64,000 bases of DNA from Blastococcus mobilis. GTDB taxonomy: Bacteria > Actinomycetota > Actinomycetes > Mycobacteriales > Geodermatophilaceae. The first letter of the stretch is position 1. Every line of letters begins with the position of its first letter. The stretch covers positions 1 to 64,000 of the forward strand of contig NZ_FZNO01000020.1 of assembly GCF_900188025.1 (NCBI RefSeq). The letters run 5' to 3'. Below are positions 18,707 through 26,208 of the stretch, in pieces. The notes beneath the pieces were generated by a model. That model saw nothing but the letters and a program-made list of their open reading frames with translations. It made no database searches and was not told the DNA's origin. The position numbers were made by a program, and so were the translations under genes.

Positions 18707-20230
18707 TCAGCGGCGTTTCCACCAGCGATCCGGCTGCGGGCCAACCGGCCTCGCCGGCGTCAAGCGAGGCGGTCGGGTCGGCAGCAGCGCCCGAGGATCG
18801 CGCGCCCGGGAGGCACCCCTCCAGAGGCCGGCACCGTAGGCGAGGTCCTCCAGCCGCCGGGCGACGGCGAAACGGACCGGTCCCACCCGCGACCGGTGGG
18901 GCCACCAGGCGAGCACCGCGTCGGCGGTCGCGACGCCGAGCACCCACCGCCGGGCACGGCGAGACGTCAGCGCGGCCGACAGCGCCAGCGGCCAGTGGTG
19001 GCGCGTGACCGACCGGGCCAGCGCGCGGCCGGAGGCGCCCACGCCGCGCGTGACGAGGAGCGCGGCGAAGCCGGCCGGCGGCCGCTCCCCCGGTGCCGCC
19101 AACCGGGATGCGAGGCGGGCGACGGTGACGGCCAGGACGCCGGCGGCCGCCACCCGTCCCGCACGGCGCCCCGACAGGGCCAAGCCCCAGGCGAGCGCCG
19201 TCTCCGGTGCCATCACCAGGGGCGCGACGGCGCCGCCGTGCCGGGCGGCCAGGAGCGCGGCCCCCGTGCCGTAGAACGCGCGGCGGCGCAGCCACTCCCG
19301 GGTCGTCCCAGGGTGCTCGTGCGCCACCGCGGCGCCGGGCTCGTAGCGCACCCGCCACCCGGCCGCGGTGAGCCGCCAGATGAGATCGACGTCCTCCGCG
19401 ACAGGCATGTCCTCGTCGAAAGGGGCCCCGAGTGCCGCCCTGCGGGCCAGCAGCGCAGCGCTGGGCACGTAGGAAACCGCGGAGCCGGGACGGACCGCGG
19501 CGGGGTGGGCCCCCATGTCGAGCGCGCTGACCGCGGCCTCGTACGGGGTGAACCAGCCGCGCCCGGCGTCGGGGAGCGCCACGATCCGCGGGGCGACGAC
19601 GGCCAGCCGCGGATCGTCGAGATGGGGGCGCAGCCGCTGCAGCCAGCCCGGTCGGGGCACGCAATCGGAGTCGAGGAAGGCGACGAACGGCGTGGGCGCC
19701 GCCCGCAGGCCCGCATTCCGCGCGGCCGCCGGACCGCGGGAGCGGTCGAACCGCAGCACTCGCACGCCGTGCGCGGTGGGCACCGGGACCGTGGAGCCGT
19801 CGTCGACCACGATCACCGGCAGGTGCCTCGTCGCAGGGTCGGCGCGCAGGGCGCTCAGCAGCCGGCCGAGGCCGGCCGGGCGGTCCTTGACCGGGATGAC
19901 GACGGTGACGTCGTGCGGCGCCGCGGCCGCCGGCAGATCGGGGTGACCCAGTCCGGCATCGAGCAGCCGCGCCGCGAGCGCCGCCGTCGTCGCGTCGCGG
20001 ACGACCAGCCGGCCCGGCGCCAGCAGCTGCCGGGCCCGAGGAGACAGCCGCAGCAGCCGCAGCGGCGAGCCACCGAGGAGGGCCGCGCCGTCGTCCCGGG
20101 AGCGCGTCCGCGGATCGAGCCGGACGGCGAACCCGTCGGGCAGCCTCCGCTGCGGGGCGGCCGGGGCGGCGGCCGGGGTCAGCGCGTCGGGGACGGGGCC
20201 CGTCAGGTCGTGCGCCGACTGCTGTGCCAT
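18707..20230 (-). CDS. mftF: Mycofactocin system glycosyltransferase MftF
   Basis: A 507-residue protein with a GT2 domain (about 150-400): VIPVKDRPAGL, VIVVDDGST, FLDSDCVPRPGW (DxD metal site) and AEDVDLIWR. A short N-terminal domain and a hydrophobic C-terminal region follow the family pattern. MftF adds beta-1,4-glucose units to premycofactocin. The ATG at 20230 has GGACGGA upstream. It is separated from mftE by a divergent lipoprotein gene, unlike the usual contiguous order. Confidence 0.88.
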   Translation of the reverse strand: MAQQSAHDLTGPVPDALTPAAAPAAPQRRLPDGFAVRLDPRTRSRDDGAALLGGSPLRLLRLSPRARQLLAPGRLVVRDATTAALAARLLDAGLGHPDLPAAAAPHDVTVVIPVKDRPAGLGRLLSALRADPATRHLPVIVVDDGSTVPVPTAHGVRVLRFDRSRGPAAARNAGLRAAPTPFVAFLDSDCVPRPGWLQRLRPHLDDPRLAVVAPRIVALPDAGRGWFTPYEAAVSALDMGAHPAAVRPGSAVSYVPSAALLARRAALGAPFDEDMPVAEDVDLIWRLTAAGWRVRYEPGAAVAHEHPGTTREWLRRRAFYGTGAALLAARHGGAVAPLVMAPETALAWGLALSGRRAGRVAAAGVLAVTVARLASRLAAPGERPPAGFAALLVTRGVGASGRALARSVTRHHWPLALSAALTSRRARRWVLGVATADAVLAWWPHRSRVGPVRFAVARRLEDLAYGAGLWRGASRARDPRALLPTRPPRLTPARPVGPQPDRWWKRR

Positions 20231-20373
20231 CGCTGTCCGTCCTCGTGCGGGGAGCCGTCCGCGGTGGCCGCCGACCGGCCCGACCCGCTGTCGCAGCGGC
20301 ACAGTAGCCGCGGCCTCGAGGCTCCTCCCCGGCCGCAGGCAGGGCAGGGGACCGGGCCCCACTCCTCGTCTGG

Positions 20374-20392
20374 CTAGGTCAGCCTTACCTAT
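20374..20392. promoter_or_regulatory. DtxR/IdeR-type iron box
   Basis: CTAGGTCAGCCTTACCTAT agrees well with the 19-base DtxR/IdeR consensus, a palindrome of TTAGGTTAG half-sites. It ends 14 bases before the ATG of the downstream lipoprotein gene, just upstream of its ribosome site. Iron-loaded repressor should block transcription of that gene. Confidence 0.75.
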
Positions 20393-20406
20393 CTGAAGGA
20401 GCGCGC

Positions 20407-22104
20407 ATGTCGTCCCGATCCGCCCTCCACGGCGCCGCACTGCTCGCTGTCGCTCTCGTCGTCACCGGCTGCGGTGCCGGCGACGACTCCGACGCGGACA
20501 CCGCGAGCTCGACCGCCGGCTCCTCGGGGGCCTTCCCGGTCACCGTCAGCACGGCTTTCGGCGACGTGACGGTCGAGGAGGAGCCGGCCCGCGTCGTCGC
20601 GCTCGGCTGGTCCGACGCCGAGACGACCCTCGCCCTGGGCGTCCAGCCGGTCGGCGCCAGCGACTGGCTGGCCGTCGGTGGTGAGGACGGTCTCGGCGAG
20701 TGGGTCGAGGGCGGCTACGACGAGGCGCCGGAGATCATCGGCACGATGGAGCCGAGCTACGAGGCGATCGCCGCGCTCGAGCCCGACCTCATCCTCGACA
20801 CCCGGTCCCCGGCGACCGCGGAGCGCCACGAGCTCCTCAGCGCCATCGCCCCCACGATCGGCCAGCCCGAGGGCGTCGGCCCGTACCAGACCACCTGGCA
20901 GCAGCAGCTGGACATGGTCGGCCGGGCGCTGGGCAAGACCGATGAGGCGAAGGACCTGGAGGCCGAGGTCGATCAGGCCTTCGCCGACGCCGCCGCGGCG
21001 CACCCGGAGTTCCAGGGCACCGAGGTCGCCGTGGGCGCCTACACCTCCGAGGGTTTCGGCGCCTACGTCAGCGGCGACGCCCGGGTGGCGTTCATGGAGC
21101 AGCTGGGCTTCGAGAACAAGGCGGCCATCGACGACCTCGCGACCGGGAGCTTCTTCGTGCCGGTGAGCGAGGAGCAGGTCTCCCTGCTCGACGCGGAGCT
21201 GACCGTCGTGTTCCCGCTCTTCGTCGAGTCCTCGGAGTTCACCTCGAACCCGCTGTGGCAGGCCCTGCCCTCGGTGCAGGACGGGCACGCCGTCGTCCTC
21301 GACGACCCGACGATGCTCAACGCGTTCTCCAGCGCCTCGGCCCCCGGACTGCTGCACGCACTGGAGACCACGGTGCCGCTCTTCGCCTCCGCGCTCTCGC
21401 CCACCAGTCGGCCGGCGTCGTCCACGTCCCAGGCGCGGACGGCGGCGACCAGCCCCTCGGTCATCCGGCGCAGCAACGCCGCGCCCTCGGCGCGGGAGGC
21501 GCCGGCCGGATCGCCGAGCACACCGGTCGGACTCACCCCGCGCACGCCCTCGGCGCGCAGCCGGGGGAGGAGCGCGCCGAGCGGTGCCGTCTCTCCCGGG
21601 ACGGCGCGGTCCTCCCGCACCCCGGCAGGTTCCACGTGCAACATCAGTGACGTCTCGGTACGGCCGGCGTGGGCGTCACCGCCGGGGACGCCGCAGGGGA
21701 ACCAGGCGACGTCCCGGCCCTCCGAGCGCAGCAGCGGCACCGCGGCCCGCACGGCGTCCAGGTTGCCGCCATGCCCGTTGACGACGAGGACCCGGCCGGC
21801 CCAGCGACCGGCGGAGCGGCCGTACTCGACGAGCAGTCCGGTCAGGGCCTCGGTGCCGATGGAGATCGTCCCCGGGAATCCCTCGTGCTCCCCGCTGGCG
21901 CCGTACGCGAGCGCGGGTGCCAGGAGCGCACCGTCCAGCGCCGCCATGGCTGCCTCGGCGACGGCGCAGGCCACCGACGTGTCGGTGCCGAGCGGCAGGT
22001 GGTGGCCGTGCTGCTCCACCGACCCCAGGGGCACGACGAGCAGCGGCGCCTCCGGGATCTCCGGCCACACGGCGCCGGCCAGAGAGATCACCGGCGCAGC
22101 GTAG
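20407..22104 (+). CDS. Iron-siderophore ABC transporter substrate-binding lipoprotein, reading through into antisense mftE
   Basis: Residues 1-22 form a lipoprotein signal with lipobox VVTGC. Residues about 45-331 are a FecB/FepB-type periplasmic binding domain (RVVALGWSDAETTLALG, then EPDLILDTRS, near GTMEPSYEAIAAL). The start has GAAGGAG and the upstream iron box. The family-like domain ends near VPLFASAL (about 21400), but no stop occurs there. The frame stays open antisense through mftE to a TAG at 22102-22104, giving 565 residues. The genuine 3' end is probably lost. No permease or ATPase gene is adjacent. Confidence 0.75.
   Translation: MSSRSALHGAALLAVALVVTGCGAGDDSDADTASSTAGSSGAFPVTVSTAFGDVTVEEEPARVVALGWSDAETTLALGVQPVGASDWLAVGGEDGLGEWVEGGYDEAPEIIGTMEPSYEAIAALEPDLILDTRSPATAERHELLSAIAPTIGQPEGVGPYQTTWQQQLDMVGRALGKTDEAKDLEAEVDQAFADAAAAHPEFQGTEVAVGAYTSEGFGAYVSGDARVAFMEQLGFENKAAIDDLATGSFFVPVSEEQVSLLDAELTVVFPLFVESSEFTSNPLWQALPSVQDGHAVVLDDPTMLNAFSSASAPGLLHALETTVPLFASALSPTSRPASSTSQARTAATSPSVIRRSNAAPSAREAPAGSPSTPVGLTPRTPSARSRGRSAPSGAVSPGTARSSRTPAGSTCNISDVSVRPAWASPPGTPQGNQATSRPSERSSGTAARTASRLPPCPLTTRTRPAQRPAERPYSTSSPVRASVPMEIVPGNPSCSPLAPYASAGARSAPSSAAMAASATAQATDVSVPSGRWWPCCSTDPRGTTSSGASGISGHTAPAREITGAA
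21063..22091 (-). CDS. mftE: Creatininase-family mycofactocin peptidase MftE, without its own stop
   Basis: Residues about 1-229 match the creatininase/MftE fold: PLGSVEQHGHHLPLGTDT, GEHEGFPGT, VVNGHGGNLDAVRAA and GDAHAGRTETS, holding the metal-binding Glu, His and Asp residues. MftE releases the C-terminal VY-derived dipeptide from modified MftA. The domain ends near DDAGRLV (about 21405). The frame then continues antisense to the lipoprotein gene until a TAG at 21063-21065, adding about 113 unrelated residues. GTG 22091 is the start. Confidence 0.82.
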   Translation of the reverse strand: MISLAGAVWPEIPEAPLLVVPLGSVEQHGHHLPLGTDTSVACAVAEAAMAALDGALLAPALAYGASGEHEGFPGTISIGTEALTGLLVEYGRSAGRWAGRVLVVNGHGGNLDAVRAAVPLLRSEGRDVAWFPCGVPGGDAHAGRTETSLMLHVEPAGVREDRAVPGETAPLGALLPRLRAEGVRGVSPTGVLGDPAGASRAEGAALLRRMTEGLVAAVRAWDVDDAGRLVGESAEAKSGTVVSSACSSPGAEALENALSIVGSSRTTACPSCTEGRACHSGFEVNSEDSTKSGNTTVSSASSRETCSSLTGTKKLPVARSSMAALFSKPSCSMNATRASPLT

Positions 22105-22150
22105 GCGAGGGCGCGGCATAGGCGGCGCCAGCGCGCAGACCGCGCTCACC

Positions 22151-22184
22151 TGAGGCGCTCTGATCCCCGGCCAGGGGCGCCTCA
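22151..22184. terminator. Stem-loop overlapping the mftC stop codon
   Basis: TGAGGCGC (22151-22158) pairs with GCGCCTCA (22177-22184), and CCCC pairs with GGGG inside. The right arm includes the mftC stop codon. It could reduce read-through from mftABC into mftE. Confidence 0.55.
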
Positions 22185-23405
22185 GCCCAGGTCGGCGCCC
22201 GCCAGTGGGGACTCGTCGCAGAGCTTCGCCGGGATCGCGGGGATGCCGAGCAGTGTCGGCCGGCCGCGGACCGGGCCGGTGTGCGAGTGGTCGACGGAGC
22301 TGCGCGGGGTGGCCAGCTCCTTGTCGCGGGCGGCCAGCGCCGTCTCGCCGTAGCCCTGCACGCACTCGGGGTCGGGGCCGTCCAGCGGCAGGCCGGTGAA
22401 GAACTTGGCCGCCATGCAGCCGCCGCGGCAGGCGTCGAAGTGGGCGCACTTCGTGCAGGCGCCGCCGGTCTGCGGGCTGCGCAGGTCGGCGAACAGCTCC
22501 GAGGACTGCCACACCCGCTGGAACCCTCCCTCGTCCCGGACGTTGCCGGCGAGGAAGTTCTCGTGGATGGCGAACGGGCAGGCGTAGACGTCACCGACCG
22601 GGTCGATCAGGCAGACCACCCGGCCGGCGCCGCAGAGGTTGAGCCCGGGGAGGGCCTCGCCGAGGGCGGAGAGGTGGAAGAACGAGTCGCCGGTGAGCAC
22701 CTGCTCGCCGTTGGCGAGCAGCCAGGCGTAGAGCTCACGCTGCTGCGCCTGCGTGGGGTGCAGGCGGTCCCAGACGTCGGCGCCCCGACCGGACGGCCGG
22801 AAGCGGGTGATCCGCAGCTGGGCGCCGTAGCGGTCGGTCAGCGCCTTGAACTCGTCGAGCTGTCCGGCGTTCTCCCGGGTGACGACGACGGAGACCTTGA
22901 CGTCGCGCATCCCGGCCTCGGCCAGGTTCTCCAGCGCCCGGACCGCGGTGGCGAACGAGCCGGTGCCGCGCACGCGGTCGTTGACCTCGGCGGTGGCGCC
23001 GTCCAGGGAGATCTGGACGTCGACGTAGTCGGTGCGGGCCAACTGCTCGGCGCGGTCCTTGTCGAGCTTGATCCCGTTGGTGGAGAACTTGACGCCGACG
23101 TCGTGGCCGATCGCGTAGTCGAGCAGGTGCCAGAAGTCCGGCCGCACAGTCGGTTCGCCGCCGCCGACGTTGACGTAGAAGACCTGCATCCGTTGCAGCT
23201 CGTCGATGACCGCCTCGGCCTCCGCGGTGGACAGCTCGCGCGGATCCCGCCGTCCCGACGAGGACAGGCAGTGCACGCACGCCAGGTTGCAGGCGTAGGT
23301 GAGCTCCCACGTGAGGCAGATCGGTGCGTCCAGGCCGTACTCGAACTGGTCGACCAGCCGGCCGCCGATCGGACGGGCCGGGCGCTCGGGCAGGACGGCG
23401 GTCAT
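22182..23405 (-). CDS. mftC: Mycofactocin radical SAM maturase MftC
   Basis: A 407-residue radical SAM/SPASM enzyme. The SAM cluster motif is C39-NLA-C43-VH-C46, with GGGEPTVRP after it. The SPASM region supplies further cysteines (NLCGAG, YACPFA, CTKCAHFDACRGGC). MftC decarboxylates the C-terminal tyrosine of MftA and forms the Val-Tyr crosslink. The ATG at 23405 overlaps the mftB stop by four bases. Confidence 0.96.
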   Translation of the reverse strand: MTAVLPERPARPIGGRLVDQFEYGLDAPICLTWELTYACNLACVHCLSSSGRRDPRELSTAEAEAVIDELQRMQVFYVNVGGGEPTVRPDFWHLLDYAIGHDVGVKFSTNGIKLDKDRAEQLARTDYVDVQISLDGATAEVNDRVRGTGSFATAVRALENLAEAGMRDVKVSVVVTRENAGQLDEFKALTDRYGAQLRITRFRPSGRGADVWDRLHPTQAQQRELYAWLLANGEQVLTGDSFFHLSALGEALPGLNLCGAGRVVCLIDPVGDVYACPFAIHENFLAGNVRDEGGFQRVWQSSELFADLRSPQTGGACTKCAHFDACRGGCMAAKFFTGLPLDGPDPECVQGYGETALAARDKELATPRSSVDHSHTGPVRGRPTLLGIPAIPAKLCDESPLAGADLG

Positions 23406-23755
23406 GAATCCTCCGGCTGGTCGGCCTGCCTGCAGGCGTCCGCTGCGAGCCTGCGAGTCGCGGGGGGCAGGGAGGTCCTTGCCTCGATCATGTTCGAGCG
23501 GGCCAGGTCGGCCAGCGCCTTCACGTACGTGCCGCGCTGCGCCTCCGGCACCCCGCAGGCGGTGAGGGTGGCGTCGGCGGTCGGGTGCTCGGCGAGCGCC
23601 TCGACGACGGCGACCAGGGTCCTCGACTTCAGGAAGGACAGCTTCCGGTTCCCGAAGTGGTAGACCAGCGCGCCGAACGGCTCCGGCCGCAGCGCCACCG
23701 ACCGGGCCTTCTGCCACGGCAGCGAGGGGTCGAACGCGACCGCTGTGGTCGGCAC
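23402..23755 (-). CDS. mftB: Mycofactocin peptide chaperone MftB
   Basis: A protein of about 117 residues, the RiPP-recognition-element partner that binds MftA and presents it to MftC. Conserved features are FDPSLPW, VALRPEPFGALVYHFGNR and KLSFLKSRTLVAVVEAL. GTG 23755 is chosen because it places the start just before the conserved region. A GTG at 23797 (overlapping the mftA stop) would add 14 residues. Confidence 0.9.
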   Translation of the reverse strand: MPTTAVAFDPSLPWQKARSVALRPEPFGALVYHFGNRKLSFLKSRTLVAVVEALAEHPTADATLTACGVPEAQRGTYVKALADLARSNMIEARTSLPPATRRLAADACRQADQPEDS

Positions 23756-23781
23756 GGGCGCGGGCTCGTCGACGGGGCGGC

Positions 23782-23919
23782 TCAGTAGACGCCGCACATG
23801 CCGTCGATCGAGACCTCCTCGACCAGCGACTCCTCGACGAGGGCGTCCTCGGCCGCTACGGAGGCCACGGCTACGGGGGCCTCGGTGACAGGGGCGTCGG
23901 TCTGGGGCGTCTCGGGCAC
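23782..23919 (-). CDS. mftA: Mycofactocin precursor peptide MftA
   Basis: A 45-residue precursor ending in the invariant EESLVEEVSIDGMCGVY; the terminal Val-Tyr becomes the redox cofactor. GTG 23919 has GGAGG five bases upstream. A GTG at 23943 would add eight residues but has no ribosome site. The Ala/Pro/Thr-rich leader is longer than in mycobacteria. It is transcribed from the MftR-controlled promoter upstream. Confidence 0.93.
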   Translation of the reverse strand: MPETPQTDAPVTEAPVAVASVAAEDALVEESLVEEVSIDGMCGVY

Positions 23920-23957
23920 GGGGGCCTCCGGGGCGGTCTGCACGGGTGGTGCGGCGG

Positions 23958-23986
23958 ACGTTAGTGACACCGGGTGCCACTGGCAA
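23958..23986 (-). promoter_or_regulatory. mftA promoter with MftR operator filling the spacer
   Basis: On the minus strand: -35 TTGCCA (23986-23981), a 17-base spacer GTGGCACCCGGTGTCAC (23980-23964), and -10 TAACGT (23963-23958). The spacer is a near-perfect palindrome, and a 15-base match occurs upstream of mftD at 24697-24711. The divergent TetR gene makes MftR the likely ligand. The binding itself is inference. Confidence 0.75.
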
Positions 23987-24030
23987 GGCAGGGCCGATGG
24001 TGAGCCCGTCGGCCCCGACGGAGCGGCAAG

Positions 24031-24639
24031 ATGGCGCTCGTGACCCCGACGACGCTGCCGGCCGGGCTCCCGGCCGAGCGGACGCGTGCGCGCGTCGAGC
24101 GGGTGGCACTCGACCTGTTCACCCTGCGTGGCTTCGAGAACGTGACCAGCGACGAGGTCGCCGACTCCGCGGGCATCAGCCGGCGGACGTTCTTCCGTTA
24201 CTACGCGACGAAGGCCGACGCGGTCTGGGGCGACTTCGCCGGCCACGTCGCCCGGCTCGAGGCACTCCTGGCGGCCACCGATCCGGCCCAGCCGGTGCTC
24301 GCGTCGGTGTGCGCGGCCTACGTCGAGGTGAACGACTACCCCGACACCGAGCTGCCCCTGCTGCGCGAGCGGATGCGGCTGATCCTCGGCGAACCGGCCC
24401 TCCTGGCGCACTCGCAGCTGCGCTTCACCGAGGTGGACCGCGTCGTGGCCCGGTACGTCGCGACGCGGACCGCCGCCTCGCCCACCGACCTCGTGCCCCG
24501 GCTCGTCGCAGCGAGCACCCGGGCTGCCGCGACCACGGCGTTCGAGGCGTGGCTGGCCGACGACCGGTCGACCCTCGCCCCCCACCTGCACCGGGCCTTC
24601 GCCGAGATGGGCGCCGGTTTCCCGAGCCTCCGCCGCTGA
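24031..24639 (+). CDS. mftR: TetR-family mycofactocin regulator MftR
   Basis: A 202-residue TetR repressor: RARVERVALDLFTLRGFENVT, then the recognition helices VADSAGISRRTFFRYYATKADAVW. It is divergent from mftA. In mycobacteria, MftR represses the mft operon and is released by long-chain acyl-CoA. The ATG at 24031 has GGAG upstream. mftD follows on the same strand 120 bases later. Confidence 0.88.
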   Translation: MALVTPTTLPAGLPAERTRARVERVALDLFTLRGFENVTSDEVADSAGISRRTFFRYYATKADAVWGDFAGHVARLEALLAATDPAQPVLASVCAAYVEVNDYPDTELPLLRERMRLILGEPALLAHSQLRFTEVDRVVARYVATRTAASPTDLVPRLVAASTRAAATTAFEAWLADDRSTLAPHLHRAFAEMGAGFPSLRR

Positions 24640-24691
24640 ACCGCTGCCGGCGAGGACCGTGCCCGGGACTGTGGCGCCGGTCTCCCCCCGC

Positions 24692-24711
24692 TAGCCTGAC
24701 ACCCGGTGCCA
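24692..24711 (+). promoter_or_regulatory. mftD promoter element with second MftR-type operator
   Basis: A -10-like TAGCCT (24692-24697) is directly followed by TGACACCCGGTGCCA (24697-24711), which matches the palindrome in the mftA promoter at 14 of 15 positions. A repressor here would cover the transcription start. The mftD ATG is 48 bases downstream. Confidence 0.65.
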
Positions 24712-24759
24712 GCGACCCCCGAGGTCGTCCCAGCAGCCGGGCCCAGCAGGAGGTCGACG

Positions 24760-25992
24760 ATGGCGGATCCGTGGTTCGAGTCGGTCGCCGAGGCGCAGCG
24801 ACGCGCCAAGAAGCGGCTGCCCAAGGGGGTGTACGGCGCGCTGGTGGCCGGATCAGAGCGTGGGCTGACCCTCGAGGACAACCTCGCTGCCTTCGCGGAG
24901 CTCGGCTTCGCCCCACACGTGGCCGGTCTGGCCAACGAGCGGCAGATGGGCGTCACCGTCATGGGCCAGGCCCTGTCGATGCCGGTCCTCCTCAGCCCGA
25001 CGGGTGTGCAGGCGGTCCATCCCGACGGCGAGGTCGCCGTCGCGCGCGCCGCAGCCGCCCGTGGCGTGGCGATGGGACTGTCCTCGTTCGCCAGCAAGCC
25101 GATCGAGGAGGTCGTCGCCGCCAATCGGCAGACGTTCTTCCAGATGTACTGGATCGGCACCCGCGAGGAGATGCTCGCCCGCATGGAACGGGCCCGCCGG
25201 GCCGGCGCCGCCGGGTTGATCGCCACGCTGGACTGGTCGTTCGCCTACGGCCGGGACTGGGGCAGCCCGTTCATCCCGGAGAAGATCGACGTCGAGGCCG
25301 TCCGCCGCTACGCGCCGCAGGTCGCACTGAAGCCGCGCTGGCTCTGGGACTTCGCGAAGACGAAGAAGCTCCCCGACCTCACGGTGCCGAACATGGTGGC
25401 CACCCCCGGCGACCCGGCGCCGACGTTCTTCGGCGCCTACGGCATGTGGAACGCCTCCCCCATGCCGACCTGGGAGGACGTCGCCTGGCTGCGCGAGCAG
25501 TGGGACGGTCCGTTCATGCTCAAGGGCGTCATGCGGGTCGACGACGCCAAGCGGGCCGTGGACGCCGGCGTCACCGCCATCTCGGTCTCCAACCACGGCG
25601 GCAACAACCTCGACGGCACGCCGGCCTCGATCCGGGCGCTGCCCGCGGTCGCCGACGCGGTGGGCGACCAGATCGAGGTGCTCCTGGACGGCGGCATCCG
25701 GCGCGGCGGCGATGTCGCCAAGGCCCTGGCGCTGGGCGCCAAGGCCGTCATGATCGGCCGGGCCTACCTGTGGGGTCTCGCGGCCAACGGGCAGGCGGGC
25801 GTGGAGAACGTGCTCGACCTGCTCCGGGACGGCCTGGGATCGGCGATGGTCGGCCTCGGCCGCCCCAAGGTCTCCGATCTGAGCCCCGACGACCTCGTCG
25901 TCCCGCCGGGTTTCGAGCGGCAGCTCGGGAACGTGGCGGTGGACAGCGCCCTGCGGGCGACCTCCCCCTCGCACCGCCGCCGCGAGGCCTGA
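24760..25992 (+). CDS. mftD: Pre-mycofactocin synthase MftD
   Basis: A 410-residue FMN-dependent alpha-hydroxyacid dehydrogenase-fold enzyme. Features are the early KRLPKGVYGALVAGSERG, PVLLSPTGVQAVHPDGE, the FMN-binding ISVSNHGGNNLDGTPASI, LLDGGIRRGGDVAKALALG and MIGRAYLWGL. MftD oxidatively deaminates the AHDP intermediate to premycofactocin. The ATG at 24760 has AGGAGG six bases upstream. It is displaced from mftC-mftE to the other strand, next to mftR. Confidence 0.92.
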   Translation: MADPWFESVAEAQRRAKKRLPKGVYGALVAGSERGLTLEDNLAAFAELGFAPHVAGLANERQMGVTVMGQALSMPVLLSPTGVQAVHPDGEVAVARAAAARGVAMGLSSFASKPIEEVVAANRQTFFQMYWIGTREEMLARMERARRAGAAGLIATLDWSFAYGRDWGSPFIPEKIDVEAVRRYAPQVALKPRWLWDFAKTKKLPDLTVPNMVATPGDPAPTFFGAYGMWNASPMPTWEDVAWLREQWDGPFMLKGVMRVDDAKRAVDAGVTAISVSNHGGNNLDGTPASIRALPAVADAVGDQIEVLLDGGIRRGGDVAKALALGAKAVMIGRAYLWGLAANGQAGVENVLDLLRDGLGSAMVGLGRPKVSDLSPDDLVVPPGFERQLGNVAVDSALRATSPSHRRREA

Positions 25993-26007
25993 GACCCCGC
26001 GCCACCG

Positions 26008-26208
26008 TCACCGGCCGAGCAGGCCGCCCAAGCCACCACCGCCCAGCTTCTTGACCAGGTCCATCGGGTCCAGACCGAACTTCGAGAGCAGCCCGGCGTC
26101 GCGATCGGTGTCGACCTGCCCGGGTAGCTCCTGGTCGGCCTGCTGGGCCTTGTCGTGGTCGCCCTGCGAACGGAGCAGCTGCAGGATCTGGTCCTTGTCG
26201 ATGTTCAT
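26008..26208 (-). CDS. Small conserved hypothetical protein, 66 aa (paralogue of 52888-53088)
   Basis: A 66-residue protein, MNIDKDQILQLLRSQGDHD... with DTDRDAGLLSKFGLD and a Gly-rich tail. It shares its length and the pattern DK-x5-LLR-x-QGD-x-D, LP, DTDRD and GLD with a second copy at 52888. The ATG overlaps the monooxygenase stop (ATGA), so the two are coupled. Function is unknown; it is soluble, with an amphipathic N-terminal helix. Confidence 0.78.
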   Translation of the reverse strand: MNIDKDQILQLLRSQGDHDKAQQADQELPGQVDTDRDAGLLSKFGLDPMDLVKKLGGGGLGGLLGR

